Source: Triticum aestivum
Lineage: Eukaryota > Streptophyta > Magnoliopsida > Poales > Poaceae
Assembly (NCBI RefSeq): GCF_018294505.1
Contig: NC_057800.1
Location: forward strand, 472,676,582-472,740,581
Reading direction: 5' to 3'
Length of the DNA: 64,000 nucleotides
The position numbers and the translations under genes were made by a program. Positions 1 through 10,962 of the stretch are shown here, one piece after another. Under the pieces are notes generated by a model, which saw only the letters and a list, made by a program, of their open reading frames with translations, was not told the origin of the DNA and made no database searches. Each line of letters opens with the position of its first letter. Position 1 is the first letter of the stretch.

Positions 1-488
1 CTTTTCATGGGCCAGCCCATTAACTTTTGACCAAGTCAAACGGGCCGGCTTTGTAAGCTAAATGGGCCACTGTTGGGCCGTGCCACGTGTCGACATATCA
101 TAGGCGCCTATCTGACCCACTGATGAGCTGACACGTATTTCCTCTAGCCAATGATGATTTTACACGTGGAAAATCCCCATTGGTCGGGGCTGTTAACGGG
201 TTATCGGATCCAAAACCCGACCTGATAGCTTAACGGCGTTCCGTTACGGTGTATGCCACGTGTCGGTCACCCTTGACGAAAGCACTTCTGTGACACGCGA
301 TTTATCGTCATGGAAGTGGACACTTCCGTGATGATAATTTTGGTAATGTCATGGAACACTTCTACGACAGCACAGGTATGACTATCTTGATTCTGTCATA
401 AATTTGTTATGGATGTACATGCATGATAAAAAAAGCGACCTACTGTGACAAACACGTATCATCACGGAAGTGTATTTTTTTTGTAGTG
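1..488. mobile_element. CACTA transposon, right terminus (element extends left of window)
   Basis: The segment ends at 488 in TTTTTTTTGTAGTG, the reverse complement of the CACTAC terminus seen at 49887. Read on the minus strand, nearly the whole 488 bp matches 49887-50370 with scattered substitutions, so both belong to one CACTA family whose ends are alike for more than 400 bp. The first 100 bases are rich in GGCCCA/TGGGCC, like the subterminal region near 50340. No gene is visible. The base triplet after the terminus is AGG; the matching duplication lies outside the window. Confidence 0.85.
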
Positions 489-1185
489 AGGGTGCCGGAA
501 CGGGTCTAGATTGGCTTTCAGTGGCTATGGAGGCTTCTGGCGACGGAGCTCCCGATCTATTGTGCTCCTCGATCGTTTTAGGGTATATGGGTATATATAG
601 GAGGAAGAGGTACGTCAGGGGAGCCACGAGGGGCCCACAAGGGTGGAGGGCGCACCCAGGGGGGTGGGCGCTCCCCCTGCCTCGTGGCTTCCTCGTTGCT
701 TCCCTTACGTGGACTCCAAGTCTCCCGGGTTGCTTTCCTTCCAAAAATAAGTTCCATGAAGTTTCAGGTCAATTGGAAAAAATAGAAACTGGCAGTGGGC
801 TCTGGGTTAATAGGTTAATCCCAAAAATGATACTCCCTGTGTTCCTTGATATAAGGTGTATAGATTTTTGAGAAAAAGTCCAAAATATAAGGTGTATTGC
901 GTTGCACCACTCGTCTGGATAATGTTTTTAGGGATTTGACTACATTTCCTTATATTAGGCAGACTCCTCTATTATCTCATGTCAATTAGTCAGGTGTAAT
1001 CTCGCCCAAAACTTGGGAAACTTTCCCTCCACATGCGTTCTTTAATTTCCGTGCCAAAAACTATACACCCTATATTAAGGAACGAAGGGAGTATAAAAGT
1101 GTATAATAAAGCCCATAAACATCCAAAACAGTAGATAATATAGCATGGAGCAATCAAAAATTATAGATACGTTGGAGACGTATCA
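489..1185 (-). repeat. Partial LTR, Athila/WHAM-like gypsy
   Basis: This matches the distal part of the LTRs at 29286-30843, 38013-39566 and 46500-49515, including the shared end GGAGACGTATCA. The LTR is read on the minus strand, where it starts TGATACGTCTCC. The rest lies beyond the CACTA insertion at 488. A MITE at 833-1091 interrupts it. It joins directly to the truncated Sabrina-like LTR at 1186, which fits insertion into that LTR; the second target-site copy is not visible. Confidence 0.8.
833..1091. mobile_element. Stowaway/Mariner-type MITE (259 bp)
   Basis: It has terminal inverted repeats of about 31 bp beginning CTCCCTGTGTTCC and ending GGAACGAAGGGAG, flanked by TA duplications at 831-832 and 1092-1093. 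Removing it restores the LTR sequence seen in the three other copies. There is no coding capacity, so it would depend on a Tc1/Mariner transposase elsewhere. Confidence 0.9.
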
Positions 1186-1722
1186 ATGGGTTGCTAGAGT
1201 AACAGAAGCTTAAACCCTAGTTTATGTGTTGCTTCGTAAGGGGCTGATTTGGATCCACATGTTTCATGCTATGGTTAGATTCATCTTAATTCTTCTTTCG
1301 TAGTTGTGGATGCTTGCGAGAGGGGCTAATCATAAGTGGGAGGCTTTTACAAGTAAGGATAACACCCAAGCACTAGTCCACCCACATATCAAATTATCAA
1401 AGTAACGAACGTGAATCATATGAGCATGATGAAAACTAACTTGACAATAATTCCCATCTGTCCTCGGGAGCACTTTGCTTTATATAAGAGTTTGTCTAGG
1501 ATTATCCTTTGCTACAAAAAGGATAGGGCCACTTTGCTGCACCTTTGTTATAACTGTTACTTGTTACCCGTTATGAATTATCTTATCACAAAAATACTAT
1601 TTGTTACCGATAATTTCAGTGCTTGCTGAAAATGTTTGTCATTTCCTTCTGCTCCTTGTTGGTTTCAACACTCTTACTTATAGAAAGTACTATGATAGAT
1701 CCCCTATACTTGTGGGTCATCA
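1186..1722 (+). repeat. 5' LTR of Sabrina-like element, truncated
   Basis: About 537 bp match 12604-13146 of the 3' LTR and share the end TTGTGGGTCATCA. Several kilobases of nested sequence or a deletion remove the start. Substitutions and small indels between the two copies indicate an old insertion. Confidence 0.85.
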
Positions 1723-1733
1723 AGACTCTTTTC

Positions 1734-1751
1734 TGGCGCCGTTGCCGGTGA
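1734..1751 (+). other. Primer binding site, tRNA-Asp type
   Basis: TGGCGCCGTTGCCGGTGA lies 11 bases after the LTR. It matches the complement of the plant tRNA-Asp 3' end with one mismatch. tRNA-Asp priming is typical of Athila-type gypsy elements. This is a primer site, not a tRNA gene. Confidence 0.8.
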
Positions 1752-1828
1752 GTGAAGCGTGTTTGGTGAGTGGAATTTGGTAAGGAAAAATTTATATTAC
1801 GTGCTGAAATTTACTATCACTTGTCATT

Positions 1829-2593
1829 ATGGAACATCATCCTTTGAGGGGATTGTTCGGTGTATCTTCACCTCGACCGAAAGAGCAAAGAGTTTCTCCT
1901 CAACCTACTGCACCTACTAAAAATATTTATTATGAAATTCCTTCGGGTATGATAGAGAAACTGCTATCTAATCCTTATGCGGTAGACGGAACACTACATC
2001 CTGATATGCATCTAATCCATGTGGATGAAATTCGTGGGTTGTTTAAGCTTGCAGGTTTTCCCGAGGATGAAGTCAAGAAGAAGTTCTTCCCTTTATCTTT
2101 GAAGGGAAAGGCATTGACATGGTATAGGCTATGTGATGATATTGGAGCTTGGAACTACAACCGATTGAAATTGGAATTTCATCAGAAGTTTTATCCTATG
2201 CCTTTGGTCCATCGTGATCGGAATTGTATACATATTTTTTGGCCTGGTGAAGGAGAAAGTACCACTCAAGCTTGGTGGAGGCTTAAGTCAATGTTATATT
2301 CATGCTCAAATCATGAGCTCTCAAGGGAAATTATTATTCAAAATTTTTATGCTCGGCTTTCTCGTAATGATCAATCCATGCTCGATACTTCTTGTACTAG
2401 TTCTTTTATGAAGAACACTATTGAATTCAAATGTGATTTATTGGAAAGAATTAAACGCAACTCTGAAGATGGGGAGCTCGACGAAGGTAAGGAGTTAGGT
2501 ATAAACCTTAAGTTTGATTGTGTTAATCTTTTATGGATACCGATGCTTTTCATGAATTTAGCACTAAATATGGACTTGACTCTGAGAGAGTAG
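1829..2593 (+). pseudogene. gag: gag, Retrotrans_gag type (Sabrina-like element)
   Basis: Opens with ATG 107 bases after the LTR and runs 254 codons. The capsid-like core lies around residues 50-170 and includes the motif LKGKALTWYRL and, after it, an EFHQKF segment, both typical of plant gypsy Gag. This protein would build the virus-like particle in the cytoplasm. The frame ends at LTLRE plus stop at 2593, where family members continue, so it is truncated by mutation. A further block in another frame follows at 2671. It sits directly upstream of the protease region. Confidence 0.8.
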
Positions 2594-2670
2594 CTTCTTT
2601 ATGTGAATCATTTGCTACTCATGTTGATCTCCCTAAGGAAAAGTAGTTTAAATATCATCCTCCCATTGAA

Positions 2671-3285
2671 GTGAAACTAGTAGAACCTATTAAATCTGAA
2701 GAAGAAACTATTACTTATAATGTTGATCCAATTGTTCCTACTGCTTATATTGAGAAACCACCTTTTTCTGTTAGGATAAAAGAACATGCTAAAGCTTCAA
2801 CTGTGGTTCATAAGGGTTATACTATAAAACCTACACCTCCTGAGAAAATTAAAGTTGAACCTAGTATTGCTATGGTTAAAGATCTCTTGGTCGATAATAT
2901 TGATGTGCATGTTATTTATTTCTATGATGAAGCTGCTAGAATTGCCAAACCCGATAATAAAGATAAACATAGACATGTTGTTGGCATGCTTGTTCTCTCT
3001 GTTAGAATAGGATATCATTGTTATCATGTCTTATGTGATTTGGGTGCTAGTGTGAGTGCAATTTCCTTTACTTTATGTCAAGAAATTATGAATGATATTG
3101 CACGCGCTGAAATAGAAGATATTGATGCTACTATTAAGCTTGCCAATAGAGATACTATATCACCAATTGAGATTGTTAGAGATGTTGAAGTCTTGTGTGG
3201 GAAAATAAAATACCCTACTGATTTTCTTGCTCTTGGTTCCCCACAAGATGATTTTTTCCCATTATATTTGGTAAACCCTTCTTGA
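2671..3285 (+). pseudogene. pol: Retroviral-type aspartic protease region (Sabrina-like)
   Basis: This 204-codon frame contains VLCDLGASVSAI around residues 120-131, where DLGAS stands for the catalytic D-T/S-G-type site of retropepsins (here Asp-Leu-Gly-Ala). It cleaves Gag-Pol into mature proteins in active elements. The frame ends in NPS plus stop; removing what looks like a one-base loss in the TTT run would carry it on as NPFLN into the sequence resuming at 6795. The CACTA insertion begins eleven bases after the stop. Decayed. Confidence 0.75.
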
Positions 3286-3909
3286 ACGCTCTTAACACTA
3301 CTAGGGAAAACCTTATACACAGAATCTTTCAGCAGTGAGGTTTAAAAACAAACGCTACTGCTAATTAGCAGCAGCGAGCTTCAGAAGATCGCACTACTAA
3401 TAGCCCAGTAGTAGTAGCGCTCTAGGTGAAATGAGCGGTACTACTACAATTGCCATGGTGTTGCCTTCAGGCTAGATATAGTAGTAGCGCCCTTCTCCTA
3501 CACGCACTACTGCTAAAGTACTTAGTAGCAGCGTTTTTCTTTAAAACTTGCTGCTGCTAAGTATCATCCCCTCTTGCAACTATTAAGTTTAGTCCCATAC
3601 TGCTAAGTGAACAAGGTGTTTACCATCTTAAATATGTTACTTATCAAACTATCTCGAGCACTTGGTCTTCATTGAACTGTATGTGTAGGATTTGTGGCTG
3701 CAATATGAATCTTCACCTGTGCCTATATAGGTACGGTGAGGATTCATGTTGACTATTTAGATTCTACACAAAAAGATCAATGATGACCAATGTATATTTT
3801 TGATGTTTTTACATGCTTACCCTTAGCAGTAGCGTTTTTTCAGGACAAAGCGCTACTGATATTGGGCTTAGCAGTAGCGCGCTCCCTGTACCCACGCTAC
3901 TACTACAGC

Positions 3910-4316
3910 AAAACAAAACACGCGGCCCGGCCCCCCGCACGCTCATCTCTCAATCGTCCCCCTCCGCCCGACGCCGGTTACTGCGGTTAGGGTTTCTCCT
4001 CCGCCACCGCGCGCCACCACCACCGCCGCCGCAGGTAATGCTCCTCCCCCTCTCACCACCCCTCTTCTAGCTGCTCCTCCACCCTCTCGCCGCCCACTCT
4101 ATCGTGGCCCGCGAGCTTTGGCCGGGCGCCTTTGGCCGACTCCCTCGATCCCCTCACCGGCCGCTGTCGCCGCCCCCTCTCATATGAAAGTCACCGATCT
4201 TCCCCTCGTCAGCACCCTCGACCAAGGTCACCATGCCACCCCCCTCCTCGTCAGCACCCCCCGAGGGTTGCCCTACCTAGATGCAGCGAGGGCTTACGAA
4301 TTTCATATGGATAAGT
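3910..4316 (+). other. GC-rich leader-like segment within the CACTA cargo
   Basis: This block is much richer in G+C than the AT-rich DNA around it and contains GGTTAGGGTTTCTCC followed by CCGCCGCCGCAG and GTAATG. The layout resembles a grass 5' untranslated exon followed by a GT donor. I infer that it came in with the B3 gene. It has no convincing protein product; the open frames here are short and proline or serine rich. 4317-4890 is AT-rich, intron-like, with no recognisable content. Confidence 0.4.
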
Positions 4317-4897
4317 AGATGCTTTTGTTTTTCTGTAATAAGTTATTTTTTTGCAAAATGTAGGTGCCAATTTAGTTGAAATGCTTTGGTAGGTGGTACA
4401 AGTATTTAGTTTGCAAGTGCTAAGTTAATCCCAATTAAATTTGCCACTTGTTTTTTTAATCAGTTATCTTATGCAATAGGGGCCAAATTAGATGAAATGT
4501 GTCTTGGTAGGTGGTACCTTGATTTGGTAGATAGCTTATTACAGATCTTAGGATTATATCTTTGGTAGGGGCCAAATAGTTTTTTTGGGAATAGGTGCCC
4601 CTGAAATTGCTTCTCGCGGAAGAATCTCTTCATCTAGGGATATTCTACAAGGTGTTAGTAAGCTAATTGAGAACTTCTTGTCTGTGAGTCTTGTTGGATG
4701 ATTTGGCATTGGCCTGCTAGCTGTTGGTTCTATTATAGAAGGTGTTAGTAAGTTAATTGAGAGCTTGTTGTTTACTTTTTGGGATCGGGTTCCACTATGA
4801 AAATATAACTGAAGAAGAACCAAAAATATCACATGCTACTATTTTTATTTCCTGTGAAGTGGATCGTTAATCCTTTGCTCATATTGCTTTAGAAAAA

Positions 4898-6196
4898 TGG
4901 CGCCGCCACCACCACCATGTTGACTGTGCAAGTCAAGATGCACCAACAACCTTACAACTGGCAAGCTATTCGGCATCTACTTCCAGCCAAGTTTTTGTCA
5001 TGCGGCGGTAAGAAATTAGATGAAATGTAACAACTATTTTATTTTTAATGTTGGCATTACTGCATTGTGTCATTTTGCTTTTTTACACAGATCGTCCCAT
5101 GCAATGTGAGGTTGAAATTCAACAAGATGACTGGAGACACCGTGACATTTGAGGCTCCTGGGGGCCGTACACTATGGAGGTCGAGAAAGGACGCAATATG
5201 TCGTAGATTGGAGGAGATGGATGGGCCCGTTTCCTCGCCCGCATGCGTCTTACTGGTGGTGAGTTGATCAGCTTCTCCTTCAGAGCAGAAAGACCCAAGC
5301 TGTCTGTCATTTATCTCAACCTGGTGGAAGATGATGAAGATGATGAAGATGATGAAGATGACGAAGATGATGAAGATAGTGAGGACCCACTCGATGAAGA
5401 TGATGAGAACCCACTTCATGAAGCCATCGTAGCTCAAAGAATGAGGCTGAGCGAGGAGGAGGTGTGCAAACTATGGGACATAATTCCACCACGTGATGAC
5501 TTTGTCGAGGTGCCATTCGTAACCCGCCTGACAAGTACCATGGTCAATCGACATGAAATGGTATGTTATACTGACTGTAGTAATTTGATGATATATATAT
5601 ATGCTTTATTGTTATACTTACAAATGCAAATTATCCGATGATATGCTTAGTGAATCTGATGATATGCTTAGTGTAGAGTCCAATGATATGCTTTGTGGAA
5701 TCTAGTCGATGATATGCTTAGTGTAGAGTTTGATCACATGCTTATTAGTGTAGAATCCAAGGAACTATTAATAGTGTAGATAATCCATATATACTTATTA
5801 GTATAATTCATGCTTAATTAGTACAAATGCGTAGTATTGTGTCTTTTGATAGTGTAGAAATCTATACTTAATAGAAATATATTTGCAAGAGTATGTGTGA
5901 GGCTATTTATTAATTGATATGTTTTTCTTATTCAGAAATTTCCAAAGAACCTATCTGTGAGTTGTGGTATCGAGCCTGATGAAGAAGGCTCAGCTGGACT
6001 ACGCCTTACCGCAAGGGGCTCCGTCACCATCTGTACTTACCGCATGGACACAGACGGTAGCACACACTTAAACTCGGTTGGGTGGAAGAGATTCCTCGTT
6101 GGCAAGAATCTTCGTGTTGGACAGGCCATCCTAATTACTATCAGGAACACCCACCGCCCAGGCTTTAGGATGATGATCATCGTCGAGATCATCTAG
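4898..6196 (+). pseudogene. Captured gene fragment with two B3 DNA-binding domains (REM-like)
   Basis: Three exon-like parts can be read. The first, around 4917-4983, ends in LLPAKFLSCGG, like the start of a B3 fold, followed by GTAAG. The second, from 5090 (acceptor ACACAG), gives a B3 core and, after a frame disruption near 5175, GWARFLARMRLTGGELISF. It continues through an acidic linker to NRHEM at 5560 and a GTATG donor. The third, from 5936 (TTCAG acceptor), runs KFPKNLS to VGWKRFLVGKNLRVGQ and stops at 6196. The second B3 domain (about 5510-6195) is intact across a phase-0 intron. B3 proteins are plant transcription factors that act in the nucleus. Two B3 domains with an acidic linker recall the REM group. 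The frame break argues for a pseudogene. Confidence 0.7.
5330..5384 (+). repeat. GATGAA microsatellite encoding an Asp/Glu run
   Basis: Imperfect GATGAA/GATGAC hexamers encode an alternating acidic stretch of about 18 residues in the linker between the two B3 domains. Read on the other strand it makes a false hydrophobic frame rich in Ile and Phe. Confidence 0.85.
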
Positions 6197-6382
6197 AACT
6201 ACATATGTGTGTGTGGCCATATCATCTAGAACTACATATGATGATCAGTGTCGATATCATGTAGAACTACATATGATGATCGTCGTCGATATCATCTAGA
6301 ACTATATATGATGATCGTCATCGATACCACCTTGTACTGCTTGAGGATGCATGTTGATTATATATGAAATTGCTATCTAGTA

Positions 6383-6464
6383 CTCCTTCCGTTCCAAATT
6401 ACTCGTCGTGGTTTTAGTTCAAATTTGAACTAAAACCACGACGAGTAATTTGGAACAGAGGTAG
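6383..6464. mobile_element. 82-bp palindromic Stowaway-type MITE
   Basis: The element is almost one long hairpin: ACTCGTCGTGGTTTTAGTTC is followed directly by its reverse complement. Ends are CTCCTTCCGTTCC and GGAACAGAGGTAG, with TA duplications at 6381-6382 and 6465-6466. It has no coding capacity and lies inside the CACTA element, so it is younger than it. Confidence 0.88.
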
Positions 6465-6794
6465 TACTACCTAGTACCTATAATGCTCTATGAAATTGAT
6501 ATCTAGTAGTACCTAGTATCTGGAAATTGCAGTTTATTGAAACTGAAACTGGGTAGGAAGCGGGAAAAAAATGATGAAACACATAGCAGTAGCGCGGGGC
6601 TAGGAAAGCGCTACAACTAACTAATAGTAGCATGTTCTAGAAAAGCGTTGCTGATATAGTCGCTAGTAGTAGCGCGGGTGCAAACCGCGCTACTACTAAT
6701 AGTTAGCTGTAGCGCCTTATTGGTAGCACGGCTACCCGCGCTGCGGATAGCCTCAAAACCCGCGCTACTACTAGGGTTTTCCCTAGTAGTGTAA

Positions 6795-8570
6795 TGCTAA
6801 GATAGATTGTGAGAAAGAAACTGGTAGTGTAAGTTTTGGGGACGTGTCTCATGAGTTTAATTTCTCCAAATTTCTTAGACAACCCCATGATAAAGAATTG
6901 CCTAGTAAGGCTGAAATTATTGGTCTTGCTTCTATTGTTGTCCCTCTTACTGATCCTTTAGAACAATACTCGCTAGATCATGAAAATGATATGTTTATGA
7001 ATGAAAGAAATGAAATAGATGAAATATTCTTTGAACAAATGCCTTTGTTGAAACACAATTTGCCTGTTGAGACTTTTGGAGTTCCTCTACCACCCAAGAG
7101 TGATCCTGTGTTTAATCTTAAACAATTACCTAATACTTTGAAATATGCTTATCTTGATGAAAAGAAGATATATCCTGTTATTATTAGTGCTAACCTTTTA
7201 GAGCATGAAGAAAAGAAATTATTGAAAACTCTAAAGAAGCATCATGCCGCTATTGGATATACTCTTGATGATCTTAAGGGCATTAGTCCCACTCTATGTC
7301 AGCAAAAATTAATATGGAGCCTGATGCTAAACCAGTTGTTGATCACCAACGACCTTTAAATCCTAAGATGAAAGAAGTGGTAAGAAATGAAATATTAGAG
7401 CTTCTGGAAGCAGGTATAATATATCCCATTGTTGATAGTAGATGGGTAAGTCCCGTTCATCATGTCCCTAAGAAGGGAAGTATTACTATTGTTCCTAGTG
7501 ATAAGAATGAATTGATCCAACAAAGAATTGTTAGAGGTTATAGAACGGCAATTGATTTTAGAAAATTAAACAAAGCTACCAGGAATGATCATTAGCCTCT
7601 ACCTTTTATTGATCAAATGCTAGAAATACTATCCAAACATACACACTTTTTCTTTCTAGATGGTTATTCTGGTTTTTCTCAAATACTTGTGTCACAAGAG
7701 GGTCAAGAAAAACTACTTTTACATGCCCTTTTGGTACCTTTGCTTATAAACGTATGCCTTTTGGTTTATGCAACGCACCTGCTACTTTTCAAAGATGTAT
7801 GACTGCTATATTATCTGACTTTTGTGAAAAGATTGATGAGGTTTTCATGGATGATTTCTCCGTTTATGGAACTTCTTTTGATGATTGCTTAAGCAAACCT
7901 TGATCGAGTTTTGCAGAGATGTGAAGAAACTAATCTTGTCTTGAATTGGGAGAAGTGCCACTTTATGGTTAATGAAGGTGTTGTCTTGGGGCATGAAATC
8001 TCTGAAAGAGGTATTGAAGTTGATAAAGCTAAAGTTGACGCTATTGAAAAAATGTCATGTACAAAAGATATCAAAGGTATAAGAAGTTTCCTTGGTTATG
8101 CTGGTTTCTATAGGAGATTTATCAAAGACTTCTCTAAAATTTCTAGGCCTATTACTAATATCTTGCAAAAAGATGTTCCATTTGTTTTTGATGATGATTG
8201 TGTAGAAGCATTTGAAATCCTTAAGAAAGCCTTAATTTCTGCACCTATTTTTCAACCACCTGATTCGAACCTACCCTTTTAAATTATGTGTGATGCTAGT
8301 GATTATGTTGTTGGTGTTGTTCTTGGACAAAGAGTTGATAAGAAATTGAATGTTATTCATTATACTAGTAAAACTCTAGACAATGCACAAAGAAATTATG
8401 CTACTACTGAAAAAGAATTTTTAGTGGTCGTGTTTGCTTGTGATATGTTCAAATATTATATTGTTGATTCCAAAGTAACTGTTCACACTGATCATGCTGC
8501 TATTAAATATCTTATGAAAAATAAAGATGCTAAACCTAGACTTATTAGATGGGTTCTCTTGCTACAATAA
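6795..8570 (+). pseudogene. pol: pol: reverse transcriptase and RNase H (Sabrina-like)
   Basis: The reading resumes right after the CACTA with AKIDCEKE and continues through a spacer to 7359. The RT region follows in several frames: YRTAIDFRKLNKAT (about 7540-7580), FLDGYSGFSQI (about 7655-7685), MPFGLCNAPATFQR (about 7756-7797) and the catalytic FMDDFSVYG near 7845. The connection and RNase H lie at 7911-8570, with FLGYAGFYRRFIKDFS and [10 protein letters not shown]. These enzymes copy the RNA into DNA in the particle. At least four disruptions are visible: a stop at 7594, a frameshift near 7700, a break near 7900 and a stop before 8286. Inactive. Confidence 0.88.
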
Positions 8571-8576
8571 TTTGAT

Positions 8577-10067
8577 TTGCATATTATTGACAAAAAGGGA
8601 GCTAAGAACCCCATAGCAGACAACTTGTCTAGGTTAGAAAACGTTCTTGATGACCCACTACCTATTGATGATAGCTTTCCTAATGAACAACTGGCTGCCA
8701 TAAATGCTTCTCATAGTGCTCCATGGTATGCTGATTATGCCAATTACATTGTTGCTAAATTTATAACACCTAGTGTCACATACCAGCAAAAGATAAGGTT
8801 TTTTTATGATTTAAGACATTACTTTTGGGATGACCCACACCTCTATAAAGGAGTAGATGGTGTTATTAGACGTTGTGTACCTGAGCATGAATAGTAACAG
8901 ATCCTACGCAAGTGTCACTCTGAAGCTTATGGAGGACCCCATGCTGGAGACAGAACTGCACACAAGGTATTACAATCTGGTTTTTATTGGCCTACTCTCT
9001 TCAAAGATGCCTGTAACTTTGTCTTATCTTGTGATGAATGTCAAACAATTGGTAATATTAGTAGACATTAGGAAATGCCTATGAATTATTCACTTGTTAT
9101 TAAACCATTTGACTTTTGGGGATTTGATTATATGGGACCTTTTCCATCCTCCAATGGGTGTACACATATTTTAGTTGCTGTTGGTTACGTTACTAGGTGG
9201 GTAGAAGCTATTCCAACTAGTAGTGTTGATCATAACACTTATATTAAAATGCTTATAGAAGTTATTTTCCCGAGGTTTGGAGTCCCTAGATATTTAATGA
9301 CTGATGGTGGTTCACATTTTATTCATGGTGCTTTTTGTAAATTGCTTGCTAAGTATGATGTCAACCATAGAATTGCATCACCTTGTCACCCTCAGTCTAG
9401 TTGCCAAGTAGAATTGAGTAACAGAGAAATAAAGTTGATCTTGCAAAAGATTATTAATAGACCCATAAAGAATTGGTCTAAGAAACTTGATGATGCCCTA
9501 TGGGCTTATAGAACTACTTATAAAATCCCTATGGGTATGTCTCCATATAAAATGGTTTATGGAAATGCATGTTACTTACCTCTTGACTAGAACATAAAAG
9601 CTTATTGGGGAATTAAAGAGCTCAATTATGATTTCAAACTTGCCGGTGAGAAGAGGTTATTTGACATTAGCTCACTTGGTGAATGGAGAACCCAAGCATA
9701 CGAAAATGCCAAGTTGTTTAAAGAAAAAGTTAAAAGATGGCACGGCAAAAGGATACAAAAGTGGGGATTTAATGTAGGTGACCATGTCTTGCTATACAAC
9801 TCTCCTTTAAGATTTTTTGCAGGAAAGATTCTCTCTAAATGGGAAGGACGTTGCATCATCGAGGAAGTTTATCGTTCCGGTGCCATCAAGTTGAACAACG
9901 TCAAAGGCACCAATCCGAAGGTGGTAAATGGGCAAAGAATCAAACACTATATCTCAGGTAGCCCCATAAATGTTGAAACCAACATTATTAATACCATAAC
10001 ACCGGAAGAGTACATAAGGGAGGCCTACCATAATGTTCCAGACCCGCGAAAAGGAATAGGTATGTGA
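8577..10067 (+). pseudogene. pol: pol: integrase (Sabrina-like)
   Basis: Parts in order: end of RNase H and linker (8577-8894), a decayed zinc-binding region where SCDECQ-type sequence is read near 9030, and the catalytic core at 9075-9590. The core keeps D in DYMGPF, D in TDGGSHF and E in VELSNREIK, so the DDE triad is present. The C-terminal part (9714-10067) has the GDHVLLYNSPLRF to KWEGRC segment of the GPY/F-like module, with Arg-Cys where Pro usually follows. Integrase inserts the cDNA in the nucleus. Stops at 8894 and 9590 break the frame. I see no chromodomain. Confidence 0.85.
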
Positions 10068-10386
10068 TACAGTAAGTAAACCGACTCCAAAAGCTTTCCA
10101 ACGACAATTTTACTCCATTTAGGAATATTTAAAAAATTAGGAAAATAAAAAGTAGTCCGAAAAGTGCACAAGGAGGCGACAAGCCTTAGGGGCACGCCCT
10201 ACCCACTGGGCGCGCCTCCCAGGCTTGTGGCCACCTCGTGTGCCCTCTAGACTCTGTTTTCTTGTAGAATACTTCTTTTAGTTAGTAAAAATTCATTATA
10301 TAATCTCCCGGAGGTTTTGACCATCGTACCACTATAATATCCTCTGTTCTTGTTTCAAGCTATTTTTCTGACAAATCTAGATCACC

Positions 10387-10913
10387 ATGACGTCCCCAAG
10401 CGCTCCAAAGGACAAGTTCTTTGAGAAGGTCATCAACCCCTACCCTGTGGAGGTGCTGCAACACCCTCAAACCATGGAGATTCGTGAGGGGGTGCTGCAC
10501 ATCCGCGATGTTCAAGGGCCAAGGAAGACCGAAAGCATGGAGACCAGGCTCGAAGCAATGGAGCAGCAAGTAGTCTTTAAGTGCCAAGGGATGGTGGAAT
10601 GCAGACTCAATGCCAATCACTCCATGATCACGGAATTTACCCGTGAACACAAGTTGGACACCAAGAACATGGGAGAGGCCATCTTCAAGCTTCATGAGCA
10701 AATCGAGCATGTCCAAGCCCGGATCTATGACCCGTAAAACCAAAACCGTGAGTATGAATACAGATTTAAGATGATGAGTTTGGCTACAAATTTGAGGATC
10801 CTGGATACTCGTTCATCCTTTTATCATGGTGACCTATGCCTTGGAAGACGGATGATAAGCTTCCCACATCATCAACCTCATCACCATCACCACCTCCAAA
10901 GAAGGATACATGA
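10387..10913 (+). pseudogene. Additional ORF of unknown function downstream of pol
   Basis: An ATG frame of 116 codons (MTSPSAPKDKFFEK) is followed by stop TAA at 10735. The same frame continues past the stop as NQNREYEYRFKDDEF. A shifted frame then reaches TSSTSSPSPPPKK and a stop near 10911. The sequence is hydrophilic, with Glu/Gln/Met-rich heptad-like stretches (SMETRLEAMEQQVVF) suggesting a coiled coil. It lies between integrase and the polypurine tract. I do not recognise a domain. An extra 3' ORF is known in several Athila-type elements, where the function is debated. Confidence 0.55.
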
Positions 10914-10950
10914 GTATATTGGTATGGGCACTCCCCTTGGCTTGTTCCAA

Positions 10951-10962
10951 GCTTGGGGGAGG
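10951..10962 (+). other. Polypurine tract (putative) before 3' LTR
   Basis: GCTTGGGGGAGG precedes TGTCCCGG. This is where plus-strand DNA synthesis would start. A similar AAGCTTGGGGATGC tract precedes the LTR of the WHAM-like element at 39567-39582 on the other strand. Confidence 0.6.

Larger units (their letters stand above)
3296..6791. mobile_element. Non-autonomous CACTA transposon carrying a B3 gene fragment
   Basis: Termini are CACTACTAGGGAAAACC and GGTTTTCCCTAGTAGTG, a perfect inverted pair over at least 17 bases. The 3-bp target duplication TAA is at 3293-3295 and 6792-6794. Removal restores a continuous gypsy coding sequence. Subterminal blocks (about 3350-3560, 3826-3905 and 6585-6775) are full of GTAGTAGCGC-like motifs in both orientations, the expected transposase binding arrays. 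No transposase is encoded in its 3,496 bp. The middle holds a GC-rich leader (3910-4300), AT-rich intron-like DNA and two B3-domain regions. A MITE sits at 6383-6464. Confidence 0.93.

Noticed and set aside
382..871. Open frames on both strands across the CACTA/LTR junction
   Set aside because: They span two unrelated repeats (border at 488) and have no domain; the frames arise by chance.
1734..1751. tRNA-Asp-like sequence
   Set aside because: Only the 18-base primer site matches; no cloverleaf is present here or at 46471-46488.
5057..5534. Minus-strand frames rich in Ile/Phe or His/Leu
   Set aside because: Shadow of the GATGAA microsatellite in the captured B3 gene on the plus strand.
5957..6196. 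An independent 79-aa gene
   Set aside because: It is the last exon of the B3 cargo, joined to 5560 by a phase-0 intron.
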